From the NCBI GenBank assembly GCA_963767245.1, contig CAVYDG010000004.1, forward strand, positions 186,001 through 250,000: a DNA stretch of 64,000 bases, in the 5' to 3' direction. Below, in pieces: positions 1 to 8,438 of this stretch. The stretch comes from Roseiarcus sp963767245 (GTDB lineage Bacteria > Pseudomonadota > Alphaproteobacteria > Rhizobiales > Beijerinckiaceae). Within the stretch, counting starts at the first letter, position 1, and each line of letters begins with the position of its first letter. A program made the position numbers and the translations under genes. The notes under the pieces were generated by a model. That model saw nothing but the letters and a program-made list of their open reading frames with translations. It was not told the origin of the DNA and did no database searches.

Positions 1-2
1 CC

Positions 3-701
3 TTCACTTGGACTGGGTTCTATATCGGCGTGAACGCCGGCGCGGTCTGGGGCTCGGGCCATGTGTCGTCGCAGCTTTTCACCAGCGGCTTCCCGGTCCT
101 TTCAACCGAGTGGCCCGGCGGCACTTTCGGCGGTAGCCAGACCGGATTCATCGGCGGCGGTCAGGCCGGGTACAACTGGCAGACCGGAGCGTTCGTGCTT
201 GGCGCCGAGACGGACTTCGACTGGACCAGCGTAAGTCGTCACAGCAACTTTGTTGGCGCGACGTTCTTCGACCCCTTTGGCCGAAGCGACTTCCTGACAG
301 AGAATGGTTCGCGGAAGCTGGATTGGCTCGGCACGACCCGGGCTCGCGTCGGCTACACCGGTTTCTGGGACAGTCGCCTGATGATTTACGCCACGGGCGG
401 CGTCGCCTACGGCGGCGGCAGCAACCACTTCGACGTCTTCGACAACCGCGACGGTTGGGATTGGAACGGCAGCAGCGGCAGCAACACCCGCGTCGGCTGG
501 ACCATCGGCGGCGGTGTGGAATATGCATTCACCAACAACATCACGCTGAAGGGCGAATATCTGTACTATGACCTCGGCAGCTCGCACAACGTGATCATCG
601 CCAATCCGCTTGCCAGCACAATTTTTCCGAACACCTACGCTACAGCGAAGATCAACTACAACGGTTCGATCGCCCGCTTGGGCCTCAACTACAAGTTCTG
701 A
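3..701 (+). CDS. outer-membrane beta-barrel protein (5' end outside window)
   Basis: The frame is open from the left edge. The first visible residues (FTWTGFYIGVNAGA) are the usual first strand of Omp25/Omp31-like and OmpA-type eight-stranded barrels of Hyphomicrobiales. Alternating Gly/aromatic strands follow (GFIGGGQAGYNWQ, RARVGYTGF, LMIYATGGVAYG, KGEYLYYDLG). The chain ends in GLNYKF, with the C-terminal Phe needed for outer-membrane assembly. 232 residues are visible, and only the signal peptide and a few residues should be missing. A strong hairpin follows the stop. It is predicted to sit in the outer membrane; no transport or binding role can be read from the sequence. Confidence 0.85.
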   Translation, partial: FTWTGFYIGVNAGAVWGSGHVSSQLFTSGFPVLSTEWPGGTFGGSQTGFIGGGQAGYNWQTGAFVLGAETDFDWTSVSRHSNFVGATFFDPFGRSDFLTENGSRKLDWLGTTRARVGYTGFWDSRLMIYATGGVAYGGGSNHFDVFDNRDGWDWNGSSGSNTRVGWTIGGGVEYAFTNNITLKGEYLYYDLGSSHNVIIANPLASTIFPNTYATAKINYNGSIARLGLNYKF

Positions 702-730
702 GGGCTCGATCGGAACCTGAACGAAAAACG

Positions 731-758
731 AAGGGAAGGCCGAGCGCCTTCCCTTTTT
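731..758 (+). terminator. rho-independent terminator after the barrel gene
   Basis: A perfect 10-bp inverted repeat (aagggaaggc / gccttccctt) with a 5-nt loop ends in a short T run, 30 bp after the stop of the barrel gene. Confidence 0.85.
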
Positions 759-1336
759 CCTTGCGCTGATGGAGTTGTCGTTAGGCATACCCCAAACTGT
801 GGCAACGACGAGAGCCTCGAGCTAATGATGGTCTGAACGCCGTCGTCGGGTCGTTGATCGCCGGCGACAGCGCCTTGATGGCATGTCCACGAGAAGCCGG
901 ATTGGATATTTCGGGTCCTGCTCGAAAGTTCGTTCGCGCTCGAGATGGACGGCGCGTCTGAGCGCGTCCTCTGGTAGCGGCGCGCCTCACGCGGCCCTGC
1001 GGCGAGCCGAGGCCCGCGAAGCCCAAGAGCATCGTCGCCAACGTGGAGGTAGCCAGCGGCGAGCCCTTGATTTGGCTTCCAGCCGCGGTTGTGGACTGGC
1101 TGCGCGCGTAGCGCAGGCCGGTCGCCATTGACTTAGTCGCCAAGAGATAGCTAGTCTAACGGCCCAGCGAGCGTCACGACAAAAGCGCTCAACGGCCCCT
1201 CGCGAATCGCGGGGACTCTGAAGCTGATACGTTTTTTGTCAACACCCCACTCACGGACGAGGAGAGCATAGGCTTCCCTCGTCCTTTTTGTTTGGTGGCC
1301 GAACCCCGCGCTTGTTAGCGTCGGACGCGGATCGCC
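759..1336. other. intergenic stretch without a recognisable gene
   Basis: Short frames exist on both strands but none has a recognisable domain, signal peptide and ribosome site together. The composition looks like decayed coding DNA. No RNA gene was seen. Confidence 0.5.
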
Positions 1337-1639
1337 CTATTGAGTCGGAGCTGGGGTGGCGGGCGCAGGCTGACCGGTGCGGCGCGTGTGCCGTCGCTCG
1401 TGGCGACCAGTGCGCCGCTCACTGCGATGGGTGCGTCGTCCTTGCCGCCGTTGCATTCCGTGTGTTCCGCTCGACGGAGCCGGCGAGCCGGGCGTAGTGG
1501 CGGGCGTGGCTGGCGCAGCCTGTGCTACGGTCTGTGCTTCAGCCTCTAACGGCTCCACCGCTGCCGACAGCGTGAATCCGAGTGCCGCCCCAAAGCCGAG
1601 CAGAGAAAGCATCTTTCGGCGCGAAACGTCTTCAGTCAT
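1337..1639 (-). CDS. small exported protein with Arg-rich tail
   Basis: 100 residues. The start MTEDVSRRKMLSLLGFGAAL combines an Arg-Arg pair with a hydrophobic segment, so export by Tat or Sec is likely. Then come an Ala/Pro/Thr-rich linker and a very basic Arg/His-rich stretch, ending in Pro/Ala/Thr. A clear ribosome site (AGGAGGG) lies about 8 bases before the ATG. Proteins with this Tat-like start and low-complexity tail are common unnamed products in rhizobia. The tail could bind acidic polymers or envelope lipids, but that is inference. Confidence 0.65.
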   Translation of the reverse strand: MTEDVSRRKMLSLLGFGAALGFTLSAAVEPLEAEAQTVAQAAPATPATTPGSPAPSSGTHGMQRRQGRRTHRSERRTGRHERRHTRRTGQPAPATPAPTQ

Positions 1640-1876
1640 TTAATCCGCCCTCCTGTTTTGAGGCTCCGTAGCCCCGTTCGCCCATCAAAACCACTTCGTA
1701 TGAACGCCGGCTGAACATCCTCGATCCCTTGGCTCATCTTCGACGGCGAGTGCGCCGTGCGGCACCGGGCCTCATCCGCTGTTAGAGGGCCCCTCTCGCG
1801 CAGGGGAAAGTTGTTCACGTCAGGTTCAGCCAGAGGTGCAATCTCCTAACTTGCTACCGCTCGTCTGGAGGAAACC

Positions 1877-2149
1877 ATGGTTCAGCGTCTCATTCCGAGT
1901 GGTGTTGTCGCTGCCATAGCCGGCGGCACGATGGCAGTCGCCCTATCATGCTGCCCGTCCTTCGCCTTCACTCTGTCAGCGCCGTCACTCGCCCAGTCGG
2001 ACGTCAAAGCGGACGTCCAGCAGGTCGATTATTACGGCCACCCCTATTATCATCACGCGTACCATCACCTTTATTACCACGGTCATTACAACAACTCATA
2101 TCACGTCCGTCACTATGTACCCAAGGCCAACCCCTACCATCACTATTAA
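1877..2149 (+). CDS. small exported His/Tyr-rich protein
   Basis: 90 residues preceded by the ribosome site ctggaggaaacc. A hydrophobic N-terminal segment of about 30 residues (signal peptide) is followed by a mature part with many HY, YYHH and HYH steps, about 20 His and 17 Tyr in the last 60 residues. Such a composition could bind metal ions such as Ni, Cu or Zn, but no defined domain is visible. It stands alone, convergent with the short reverse-strand gene that follows. Confidence 0.7.
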   Translation: MVQRLIPSGVVAAIAGGTMAVALSCCPSFAFTLSAPSLAQSDVKADVQQVDYYGHPYYHHAYHHLYYHGHYNNSYHVRHYVPKANPYHHY

Positions 2150-2280
2150 AATAGGGATCTGATTGTCATCTCCCCGCGCAGGCGTTTCATGCGACCTACC
2201 AAGACGGATCTTTCACTGACTTTGCGCATTTTGATCTCTGCAGAGACGAGACGCTCAACCTCATCGATTGAATGCGACAT
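2146..2280 (-). CDS. possible 44-residue hypothetical protein
   Basis: The frame beginning MSHSIDEVERLVSAEI is charged and looks helical, ending in LRGEMTIRSLF. Its last bases overlap the stop of the upstream convergent gene. The ribosome site is weak, and the call rests only on protein-like composition. It could be a DNA-binding-type short protein or chance. Confidence 0.35.
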   Translation of the reverse strand: MSHSIDEVERLVSAEIKMRKVSERSVLVGRMKRLRGEMTIRSLF

Positions 2281-2485
2281 GGTTGCCGAACCGAAGCGTG
2301 GGCTTGGTTGCTGATCGTTGCAACAATCGACGCGATAATTCGTCAAAGATCGATCGCGCTTCGGCTCTGTTAGAGAGGATTCGGGGCAACCAACCGTCGC
2401 CCCCGACCCAGCACCATACGGGATGCGCCTTTGAGGCAGGCAGCGGCAAATCGAACCTGATCAAACACTCAGAAGGAGACAACGT

Positions 2486-2606
2486 ATGCCAACACTTCGC
2501 ACGACTATTGTAGCAGGCGCGACACTGGTCTTCTCGCTGGCGACTGCGAATGCACAGGCCAACCTTACGCACACCACCAGCAATCTGAATCTGCGGGGTG
2601 GCCCCG
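2486..2606 (+). pseudogene. SH3-type exported protein, truncated
   Basis: The start has a strong ribosome site (agaaggagacaac) and a signal peptide ending in ATANA. The mature part opens with TTSNLNLRGGP, the first strand of a bacterial SH3 domain (usual form SNLNVRSGPG). Right after it the sequence becomes the reverse complement of an IS66 transposase end, so the rest of the domain is missing and the frame runs on into foreign sequence to 2794. Broken gene. Confidence 0.65.
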
Positions 2607-2868
2607 CTCGCGAGCTTCAGGATCGCGTCGCTGCTTTGTTCCGAATCGCGGCTCTTGCGGTTGAGCCTGCGAAGGTCCAATTTCGTCGCCCGACAGCCAC
2701 GCAGCGCAACGCGCGCTCGGCCGCATTGTTGCTGAGGCAGGATTCTGCGTCATGGAGGGAAGCGGATGAACGACGGCCAGCGGTCAGCATGTAGTGGATC
2801 GCCTTGGCGAGATCGTTCTTCGGCGACAGTCGTTCGAACCGTTTTTGGGCGAGTGAAGATAAGAACGG
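2607..2868 (-). pseudogene. IS66-family transposase (TnpC) C-terminal relic
   Basis: The reverse strand encodes LSPKNDLAKAIHYMLT, CLSNNAAERALRCVAVGRRN and WTFAGS, the conserved C-terminal block of IS66 TnpC. Between them about 14 residues are out of frame: in another frame the bases read WPSFIRF, the expected TnpC segment, so at least one base is lost. No terminal repeats or other IS66 genes are present. The relic replaces the 3' part of the SH3 gene. Confidence 0.8.
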
Positions 2869-2960
2869 GGGGTAAATGCGAATTTGGTTGCGCATGTGGC
2901 GTAGGCGGGGTTCAATTGATTTAGGCGCTTTGTCTTTTCGCGTGTGACGCGAGCCTCGAC

Positions 2961-4074
2961 GTGGTCCAGAAAATGGGGGCGATAGGGCGATTTTTCCTCC
3001 AAGCCCGAAAAGGCGTCGAGGGCAATCGTCGCCGGCCCGGCCGCACGACGATTGTGCTGGCGCTGACGACGGCGCTGGCCCTCATAGCCGGGCTGGCGCC
3101 GGCGGCGGCTGGGAAGACGCGCAATGCCGATCCTGCGAAGGCGGACCAGTCCTTCGACGAAGATGCGTTTGATAAGGCTACAGGGCCGCCACTTCATTTC
3201 GCCGCTCAGAAGGACGTGCCTCTTGCCGATACGGTCTGTCGAAATTCGTACCCCCTTCTTGGGCCCACCTACGAATGCAGCCGACGTTCGGATGACGCGT
3301 ACGTGAACGAAGTCCAGGTGCTTGATTCGATGTATGCGCTCCTGGCCCGACCGCTTAACGCTGGAGGAGATGATCAAGGGCTGCTCTCCGCAACTTGGCC
3401 ATTTTTTCACCTGCGCTGATGCCGCCTATGAGCTGCGCATCTCGGTACGACCTTCGGTGTCGCAGATGGGCGGCCCGAAATCCAACAAGACCGCAATGGC
3501 CGACATGATTTGCCGGTTCGGACCTAAGGAACCGACGTACTACACGTGCGACAGCCGCTGGAACGGAGAGACAGTGGACTACGTCATGCCGTACGACCCG
3601 AAGCATCTTCGATCATGGCCGGAGAAACTGACGCTCGCGGACATGATCGGCGGTTGCTGGCCGGTCTTGTCCAACCAGTTCACTTGCGACGGCGGCGGTG
3701 GCGCGCATTACGAGGTGAGTGCCAACGTGGCTCAAATTGACGATCCTCCGACGAACACCGGGCGTTCTCCGCCACCGTGGGTCTGCGAGCCGACCTACGG
3801 AGAGACGCATTATTACGAGTGCCGCCATCCCGGGTCATTGGCGCGCAGCGTCATGGTAAGCGATCCACTTTCGATTTGGCCGTCTTCCCCACCCTCCGGA
3901 ATAATCTTGGACAATCTGCTAGCTTCATGTTCGCGACGCAACTCCGGGTTTTATCGGTGCAATCGCGGCGAGAACGCCTATTTCGATCTGATCATCTCGA
4001 ACTGGCACCCGCCGCAGCAGCCGACATGGTCATGTGAGACGACAGGATCGCGCCTCAACTGTACTGAGCAATGA
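2961..4074 (+). pseudogene. secreted Cys-rich protein with three ~75-residue repeats, split by a frameshift
   Basis: The first frame (2961-3419) has an N-terminal membrane or signal segment (TTIVLALTTALALIAGLAPA) and begins repeat 1 (CRNSYPLLGPTYECS). The second frame (open to 4074) carries the rest of repeat 1 (RSWPDRLTLEEMIKGC) and repeats 2 and 3. Repeat 2 reads CRFGPKEPTYYTC then RSWPEKLTLADMIGGC then FTC; repeat 3 is weaker (YYEC, LDNLLASC, FYRC). The two frames join best near 3335-3345, where one base change restores a continuous protein of about 370 residues. Four Cys recur per repeat, which suggests disulfides in the periplasm or outside. I do not recognise the family. The break may be a mutation or a sequencing error. 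Confidence 0.6.
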
Positions 4075-4482
4075 TCTTCGGCGACGAGGTCTGGAAAGCA
4101 GAAGTAAAGCTAACTGCCTACGACCTCTAAGCCTGCGACTTGTGCGACAGTGCCTTTGCCTGGTGTCTCCGCTGAGCAGGTCTGCGAGAGCTACAGCGAC
4201 GTTGATCCTGCGGCTCGTCGAGATCGAGATGCGCGTCGGGCCTAACCGGGCCGACCTTCCCGTCCTGGCCGTTCCGGGTGACCTTCAGGCGCTCATCGCT
4301 TGCGTCGTGAGTGGATCGCCATTGGATGAACGGAATGATCACGCGCCTCCCGCCGTCGGACAGTTGTCGGCGCGCCTCGGGCAGGTGCTTATGCCGCCGC
4401 CGGCAAAGCGGAAATCTGACGAGCCCGCTTTTCGGTGGGGCTGCATTAACATAACGTCCTTACCTCATGGGCCGGGGAGGAG
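4075..4482. other. stretch without a recognisable gene
   Basis: Only short unsupported frames. No start with a ribosome site and no known motif was seen. Confidence 0.45.
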
Positions 4483-4780
4483 TTACCGCCGCGCCGCTCG
4501 ACCCCGCCTTAGTGACCGGGCGGGCGGTTGCTCGTAAGGGTCTACCACCAAGGCCGGATCAGGAGGATCGCGGCTAAGCGGATCGCATGGACGCTTGCCG
4601 TCGGTCAGTGGCCCAAGGGCGTCGTAGGTGCGCGCACCGGCGACGATGACGACCTGGTCGGTCCGTAGGGCACGCTGGATCTTTCGAGGCCCTCGTTTCG
4701 CGGGACGTAACTCGACGACCGAACTGTCAATGACCTCTGCCTTTACCCGCTGATGACAGCAGTACGACGCAAGCCAAAGA
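4483..4780 (-). pseudogene. C-terminal remnant of an unknown small protein
   Basis: A reverse-strand frame without a usable start reads VKAEVIDSSVVELRPAKRGP, a central RTDQVVIVAGARTY and an end rich in Pro/Asp (DPYEQPPAR). The composition is protein-like and resembles short proteins of rhizobial islands, but no family is recognised. It lacks an N-terminus. Confidence 0.3.
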
Positions 4781-4864
4781 GGGCCTGGCCGACATCAAGC
4801 GCGAGAAGCTTCGAGAGAAGGCGCAGAAAGCGCGCGGGGCAGCTTAATTGGATTCGTCAGTACT

Positions 4865-6061
4865 TTAGCGCCTGCCGAAGTTGTAGGTCAGATAGAGGGG
4901 CCGAGAGTCCGGGGGCGTTGGAAAGGGCGCAGCCGCAGCGATCGCCGTCATCACCGCCATGTCGAGGTTCGGCGATCCGCTCGAACTGATCAACTTGCGG
5001 CCGACCAGATTTCCGCCCTGGTCAACGTAGAAATCGACCACGCCCCGCTTGTTGGCGCTGTCGAGGCGGAGTTCCGGGGTTTCGCGCACATGCGCCTTGG
5101 TCATGCCGTAAACGACCGTGAGATAGCGGGATTCGGCGTTCCCGCCCGCGACCGGCGAATGCTCGACCTCCCGCGCGAATTTGTACTGCGGCAGCTCGTC
5201 GGCGGTTTGCAGCGGTGTCCGGGCTGGCGGTGCGACCCCCGGCGGCATTGGCGTGTGCCCTTCGGGAGGAATCGCCTCCGCTGACCAGCCGGGTGGCTTC
5301 GGCGCGGTCGGCGGACTAGCTGGGCTCTCGCTCGGGGTGGTCGCAGTGATCGCCTTGGACGAATCCAACAACGGTTTCATAATCGCCGTGACTTGGTCCT
5401 GCGCTTCGGGGTCGGGCGGCTCCCGCGAGGCAGGCGCAGCTTCGAATGGTAGATTATCCTGGATGCGGAAGTTTGATGATGGTGCTGCTCTGAGGGCCAA
5501 AAAGTCGTCAACCGCAGGCCATTGAGTCTGCTTGGTAGATAGTGAGTGGGTATCGTCGTTCCTCATCTTTAGACTGTCGGCGCGAGCCCATTCTTTTTCC
5601 TTCAAAAAGTCTTCCGTTAGCGTGTCAGAGTAGTCCAAGGGCTTGACAGTGATTGCGTAAGTCACCAGCGCCTCTGAGCCGCCGAATTGAGAAATTACAT
5701 CAAGTTCAAATTCATCGGAGCCAGTGTAACCTCGTTCCGGGAGATACTCTACTGTCACACCTTGGAGCTTTGTTGAATTGCACTGTGGCATTTTTGCGAA
5801 ATAGGTAAAACCAATGCCTTCGCGCATAGTAATGACACCGTGACCCGAGCGGCGGGATACGCGAACGAACGTCTTTCCAGACGAAGTGCAATCGGGGTTT
5901 GCACTAGCAAAATGACCGATAATAAGAGTGTTATCGGCGACCCCCGTCACACTAAACTTATGCGTTTGTGTCGCGGGAACAGTGGCTGTATCTGCGCTCG
6001 CGGGAGCGGTCGCCGACCCCGCGAAAAGTAATGTAACAAGCAAGAGGAAACGACCGGTCAT
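4865..6061 (-). CDS. exported Ig-like domain protein with TonB C-terminal domain
   Basis: 398 residues. A signal peptide (about 1-23) is followed at 44-140 by a beta-rich domain with NPDCT, HGVIT, CNST, GVTVEYLPERGYTG and TYAITVK. This pattern resembles cadherin/Big-type Ig-like domains and holds two Cys that could pair. A Pro/Ala-rich linker (about 200-310) leads to a TonB_C-type domain (about 330-398; GVVDFYVDQGGNLVG, AAAPFPTPPD). The same Ig-like domain occurs twice in the broken gene at 50.5-51.7 kb. There is no N-terminal TonB anchor or ExbB/ExbD neighbour, so it is not a normal TonB. A periplasm-spanning or envelope-linking role is inference. Confidence 0.75.
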   Translation of the reverse strand: MTGRFLLLVTLLFAGSATAPASADTATVPATQTHKFSVTGVADNTLIIGHFASANPDCTSSGKTFVRVSRRSGHGVITMREGIGFTYFAKMPQCNSTKLQGVTVEYLPERGYTGSDEFELDVISQFGGSEALVTYAITVKPLDYSDTLTEDFLKEKEWARADSLKMRNDDTHSLSTKQTQWPAVDDFLALRAAPSSNFRIQDNLPFEAAPASREPPDPEAQDQVTAIMKPLLDSSKAITATTPSESPASPPTAPKPPGWSAEAIPPEGHTPMPPGVAPPARTPLQTADELPQYKFAREVEHSPVAGGNAESRYLTVVYGMTKAHVRETPELRLDSANKRGVVDFYVDQGGNLVGRKLISSSGSPNLDMAVMTAIAAAAPFPTPPDSRPLYLTYNFGRR

Positions 6062-6413
6062 GGGTCCCTCCCCTGGAATAGGGCGTGAGTGCTTTGCGCC
6101 AGGATGAAGTTACACGTAATTTTGCCTCGCCGAAAAGGGAATTTCAAAATCGCGCGCGGTTTTCGAGCGGGGTCCAGACAATTGTGGGCGAGGGGAAACC
6201 CCCGCCCGTTCCCCGAGTTACCGGCGGGCGTAAGCACCCCCGCGCGGAAGGCGTGCGCCTCGGGACGGCCTGCCGACGTCCTCAGATGCAGCCGGTAGTA
6301 GTGCCGCCGCCAGACCGGGGGGCTGGTCCGTTGGGCTTTGCCGCCAGCGAAGCCGATCGCCCGAGCGCCGGCTGTCCTCATGGGTGCCGGCTCGGCGTCA
6401 TCTCGCCCGTCAA
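6062..6413. other. upstream region of the Ig-like/TonB_C gene, no gene seen
   Basis: About 350 bases of GC-rich DNA. It should hold the promoter of the gene reading left, but no clear -35/-10 pair was identified. Confidence 0.4.
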
Positions 6414-6648
6414 TTAATTTGTCATTTCCTTCCAGCGCAGAGCAGAAGGGACTGCCTCTCCTTCGGAGACCCTGAAGTTTAACGCCGCAAAGCTGTTTTT
6501 TACTGTTTTAAAAAGCACTAGCACCTGCTCGGCAGCCCTCTGGGCCGGGCAAGCGCTTTCTAGATATGCGGCAAGACGGGCATCGGTCTGCCCGACCTCG
6601 TAGCCGGCTACCGGCAAAGTTCGCCTTGAGCGCCATGACGCACCAGTT
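6414..6648 (-). pseudogene. possible frameshifted small protein
   Basis: Two reverse frames look like parts of one protein: MALKANFAG at the start, then after a one-base shift YEVGQTDARLAAYLESACPA and KTVKNSFAALNFRVSEGEAV. The second part is protein-like and ends at a TAA. No family is recognised and the evidence is weak. Confidence 0.25.
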
Positions 6649-7029
6649 TTTCTCAGTTTTTTTAACTGAGAGCGGGTAAGGCTCCCAATTGGATGAAAGG
6701 CAAGCTTTCAACCTGTCCTAATGGACGAGCTGTCGGGCAATGAAGGGCGCGGGCGGGCGTCGGAGGCCAATTAAAGTGCCGGGCATAGATCGCGATTGAA
6801 TTGGCTGTTGGCGGCGCACCATTCTGCGGCAACGGGAGAGAGCCAGCCGGTCAATTCAATGATCTTGTCGTAGTGTTTTGGCAGATTCCAACCGATGATC
6901 GGCTCGTGATGCGCGATGCGGTTGCGCAAAATCCGGATCGGAGTGAGCGGTCGAGGCGCGGCGAGGATTGTGGCCCTTCGCGTGGAACTTTAGCAGGGGC
7001 GGGCGCGAGCCGGAACTGCCCCCCACGCT
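6649..7029. other. stretch without a recognisable gene
   Basis: No supported frame, repeat or RNA gene was seen. Confidence 0.4.
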
Positions 7030-7656
7030 CTACTGGGACTTGATCAACACGACGGGAAGCGGAAAAAGCCACACCACTTCTGGCGTGCCGCCTGAGCGCT
7101 GTTGGGCGCCCACTTCCATCGCCCAATAGGCTCCATAGGCGTCGCTCCGGTTCTTCGCGAGCGCAACGCCAAATCGGTTGGCGCCAGACATGAGCAGATT
7201 GGCGTCATGGCCAGCCGAGGAGCGCCAGCCGGCCAAGGCCTCGTCGAAGCTCATGTAACCCGCGCCAAGGTTTTCCCCGGTTGGAGCGTTGATTCCGCTC
7301 GCCGCGAGACGAGTGGAGAATGAGCCGGCTACGTCGTGCGACATCTTCCCACTCTGCGCCATTGCCTGCGCCTGGCGCTCGGCCATCGCGGTCAGGGCGG
7401 GGTCGAGCCGGAGCGGATTCAGCCCTTTCTCTGCGCGATACGCGTTGAGCGTGGCGGTCGCGGCGACAGGTTCGAGTCGAACTTTGGCAAGGGTGGTAGC
7501 GGAAGGGACATAGACGGCACGCGGTTCGGGCGCCTCGGAGCAGCCGGTGAGGGCGAACACTACCCCGATGGTTGCAGCGAAGCAGAAACCGGCGGCGGGG
7601 TTTGTCCCTCTCAGCCCGACCAGTCCTGATGCCTTCACTCCAGGCTGAGGCGTCAT
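7030..7656 (-). CDS. CAP-domain (SCP/PR-1-like) lipoprotein
   Basis: 208 residues. The N-terminal hydrophobic segment ends in a lipobox (LTGC), so the mature protein is probably a lipid-anchored envelope protein. The CAP domain spans about 65-195: LNAYRAEKGLNPLRLDPALT (helix 1), SHDVAGSFSTRL (cavity His), ENLGAGYMSFDEALAGW and AYWAMEVG. These are standard for bacterial CAP proteins (PF00188), whose activity is mostly unknown. The N-terminal 25 residues before the hydrophobic part are long, so translation may start at a later codon. Confidence 0.85.
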   Translation of the reverse strand: MTPQPGVKASGLVGLRGTNPAAGFCFAATIGVVFALTGCSEAPEPRAVYVPSATTLAKVRLEPVAATATLNAYRAEKGLNPLRLDPALTAMAERQAQAMAQSGKMSHDVAGSFSTRLAASGINAPTGENLGAGYMSFDEALAGWRSSAGHDANLLMSGANRFGVALAKNRSDAYGAYWAMEVGAQQRSGGTPEVVWLFPLPVVLIKSQ

Positions 7657-7909
7657 TGGTGGATAGCCTTCCTGACGTTACCGGCGCCGTTGATAAGACC
7701 GGGGCCGAATCGCTCCGCAATGGGTCATCGAGTCGGCGCCCGGATCGCCGTCGCATAGTCTCGCTGTGTCACAATGCGCCTGCCCTTGCACAACTAACCC
7801 ATGTCGGGCGCTGCCGACAAAGGCTGCTCTCAGTGCTGGCGAGCGCCGCAAAGGATGGCGAAGGTTCGCTATCTCGCCCTGGATCGCCACAACGGCCACC
7901 TTCACTTCG

Positions 7910-8209
7910 CTAACATGGACAACCGTGATTGCAGCAGACCTGTCTTTGCGCGTCATCGCAATAGGCAGTGCCATCCGGTCTTTCAACACCGAACGTCCCA
8001 TTCGGGCCGTAGTAGAACGTGCCAACATCTACTACATCCTCTCGCCGCGCCGGTTTGGCACCGACCTTTTTTGCAATGGTGCGCTCCTGTATCCAAATCA
8101 TTTCACTGAGAGTGGTCGCCAGGATTGCTCGCAACGCCTTCATCGTCACAGCATCTTCCTCGCTATAGGGCGCGCATATTTTTTCCGCGGGCGTTGGACT
8201 CTTAGCCAT
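7910..8209 (-). CDS. hypothetical protein, 99 residues
   Basis: The ATG is preceded by ccggaggaaacgcc, a strong ribosome site, which decides this start over a longer frame. The protein starts MAKSPTPAEKICAPYSEEDA, has a helical middle (LRAILATTLSEMIWIQERTI) and ends with a Cys-rich tail (CCNHGCPC) that could bind a metal. No family is recognised. Confidence 0.55.
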   Translation of the reverse strand: MAKSPTPAEKICAPYSEEDAVTMKALRAILATTLSEMIWIQERTIAKKVGAKPARREDVVDVGTFYYGPNGTFGVERPDGTAYCDDAQRQVCCNHGCPC

Positions 8210-8438
8210 GGCGTTTCCTCCGGGGTTGTTCAATTGGACAAGTATTTGATACTTCAGCCGGGCAAGTTTAGCACCGGACACGGATGCCTAGCAAGTTGCC
8301 AGTGAAGCTTTATGCCCTTGAACGTAGAGACAGCCGATTTTCAACAGTGTCGCTACGTCTACAACTCAAACGTCCAAACGTAGACGCAGTTCGGCGCTGT
8401 CGAGAACAAACGTCAGGCCGCTGAGGGTGTGGGACAGC

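Noticed and set aside
2261..2680. 139-residue reverse frame across the SH3 fragment
   Set aside because: It overlaps the signal peptide of the SH3 gene and the IS66 relic, with no motif of its own.
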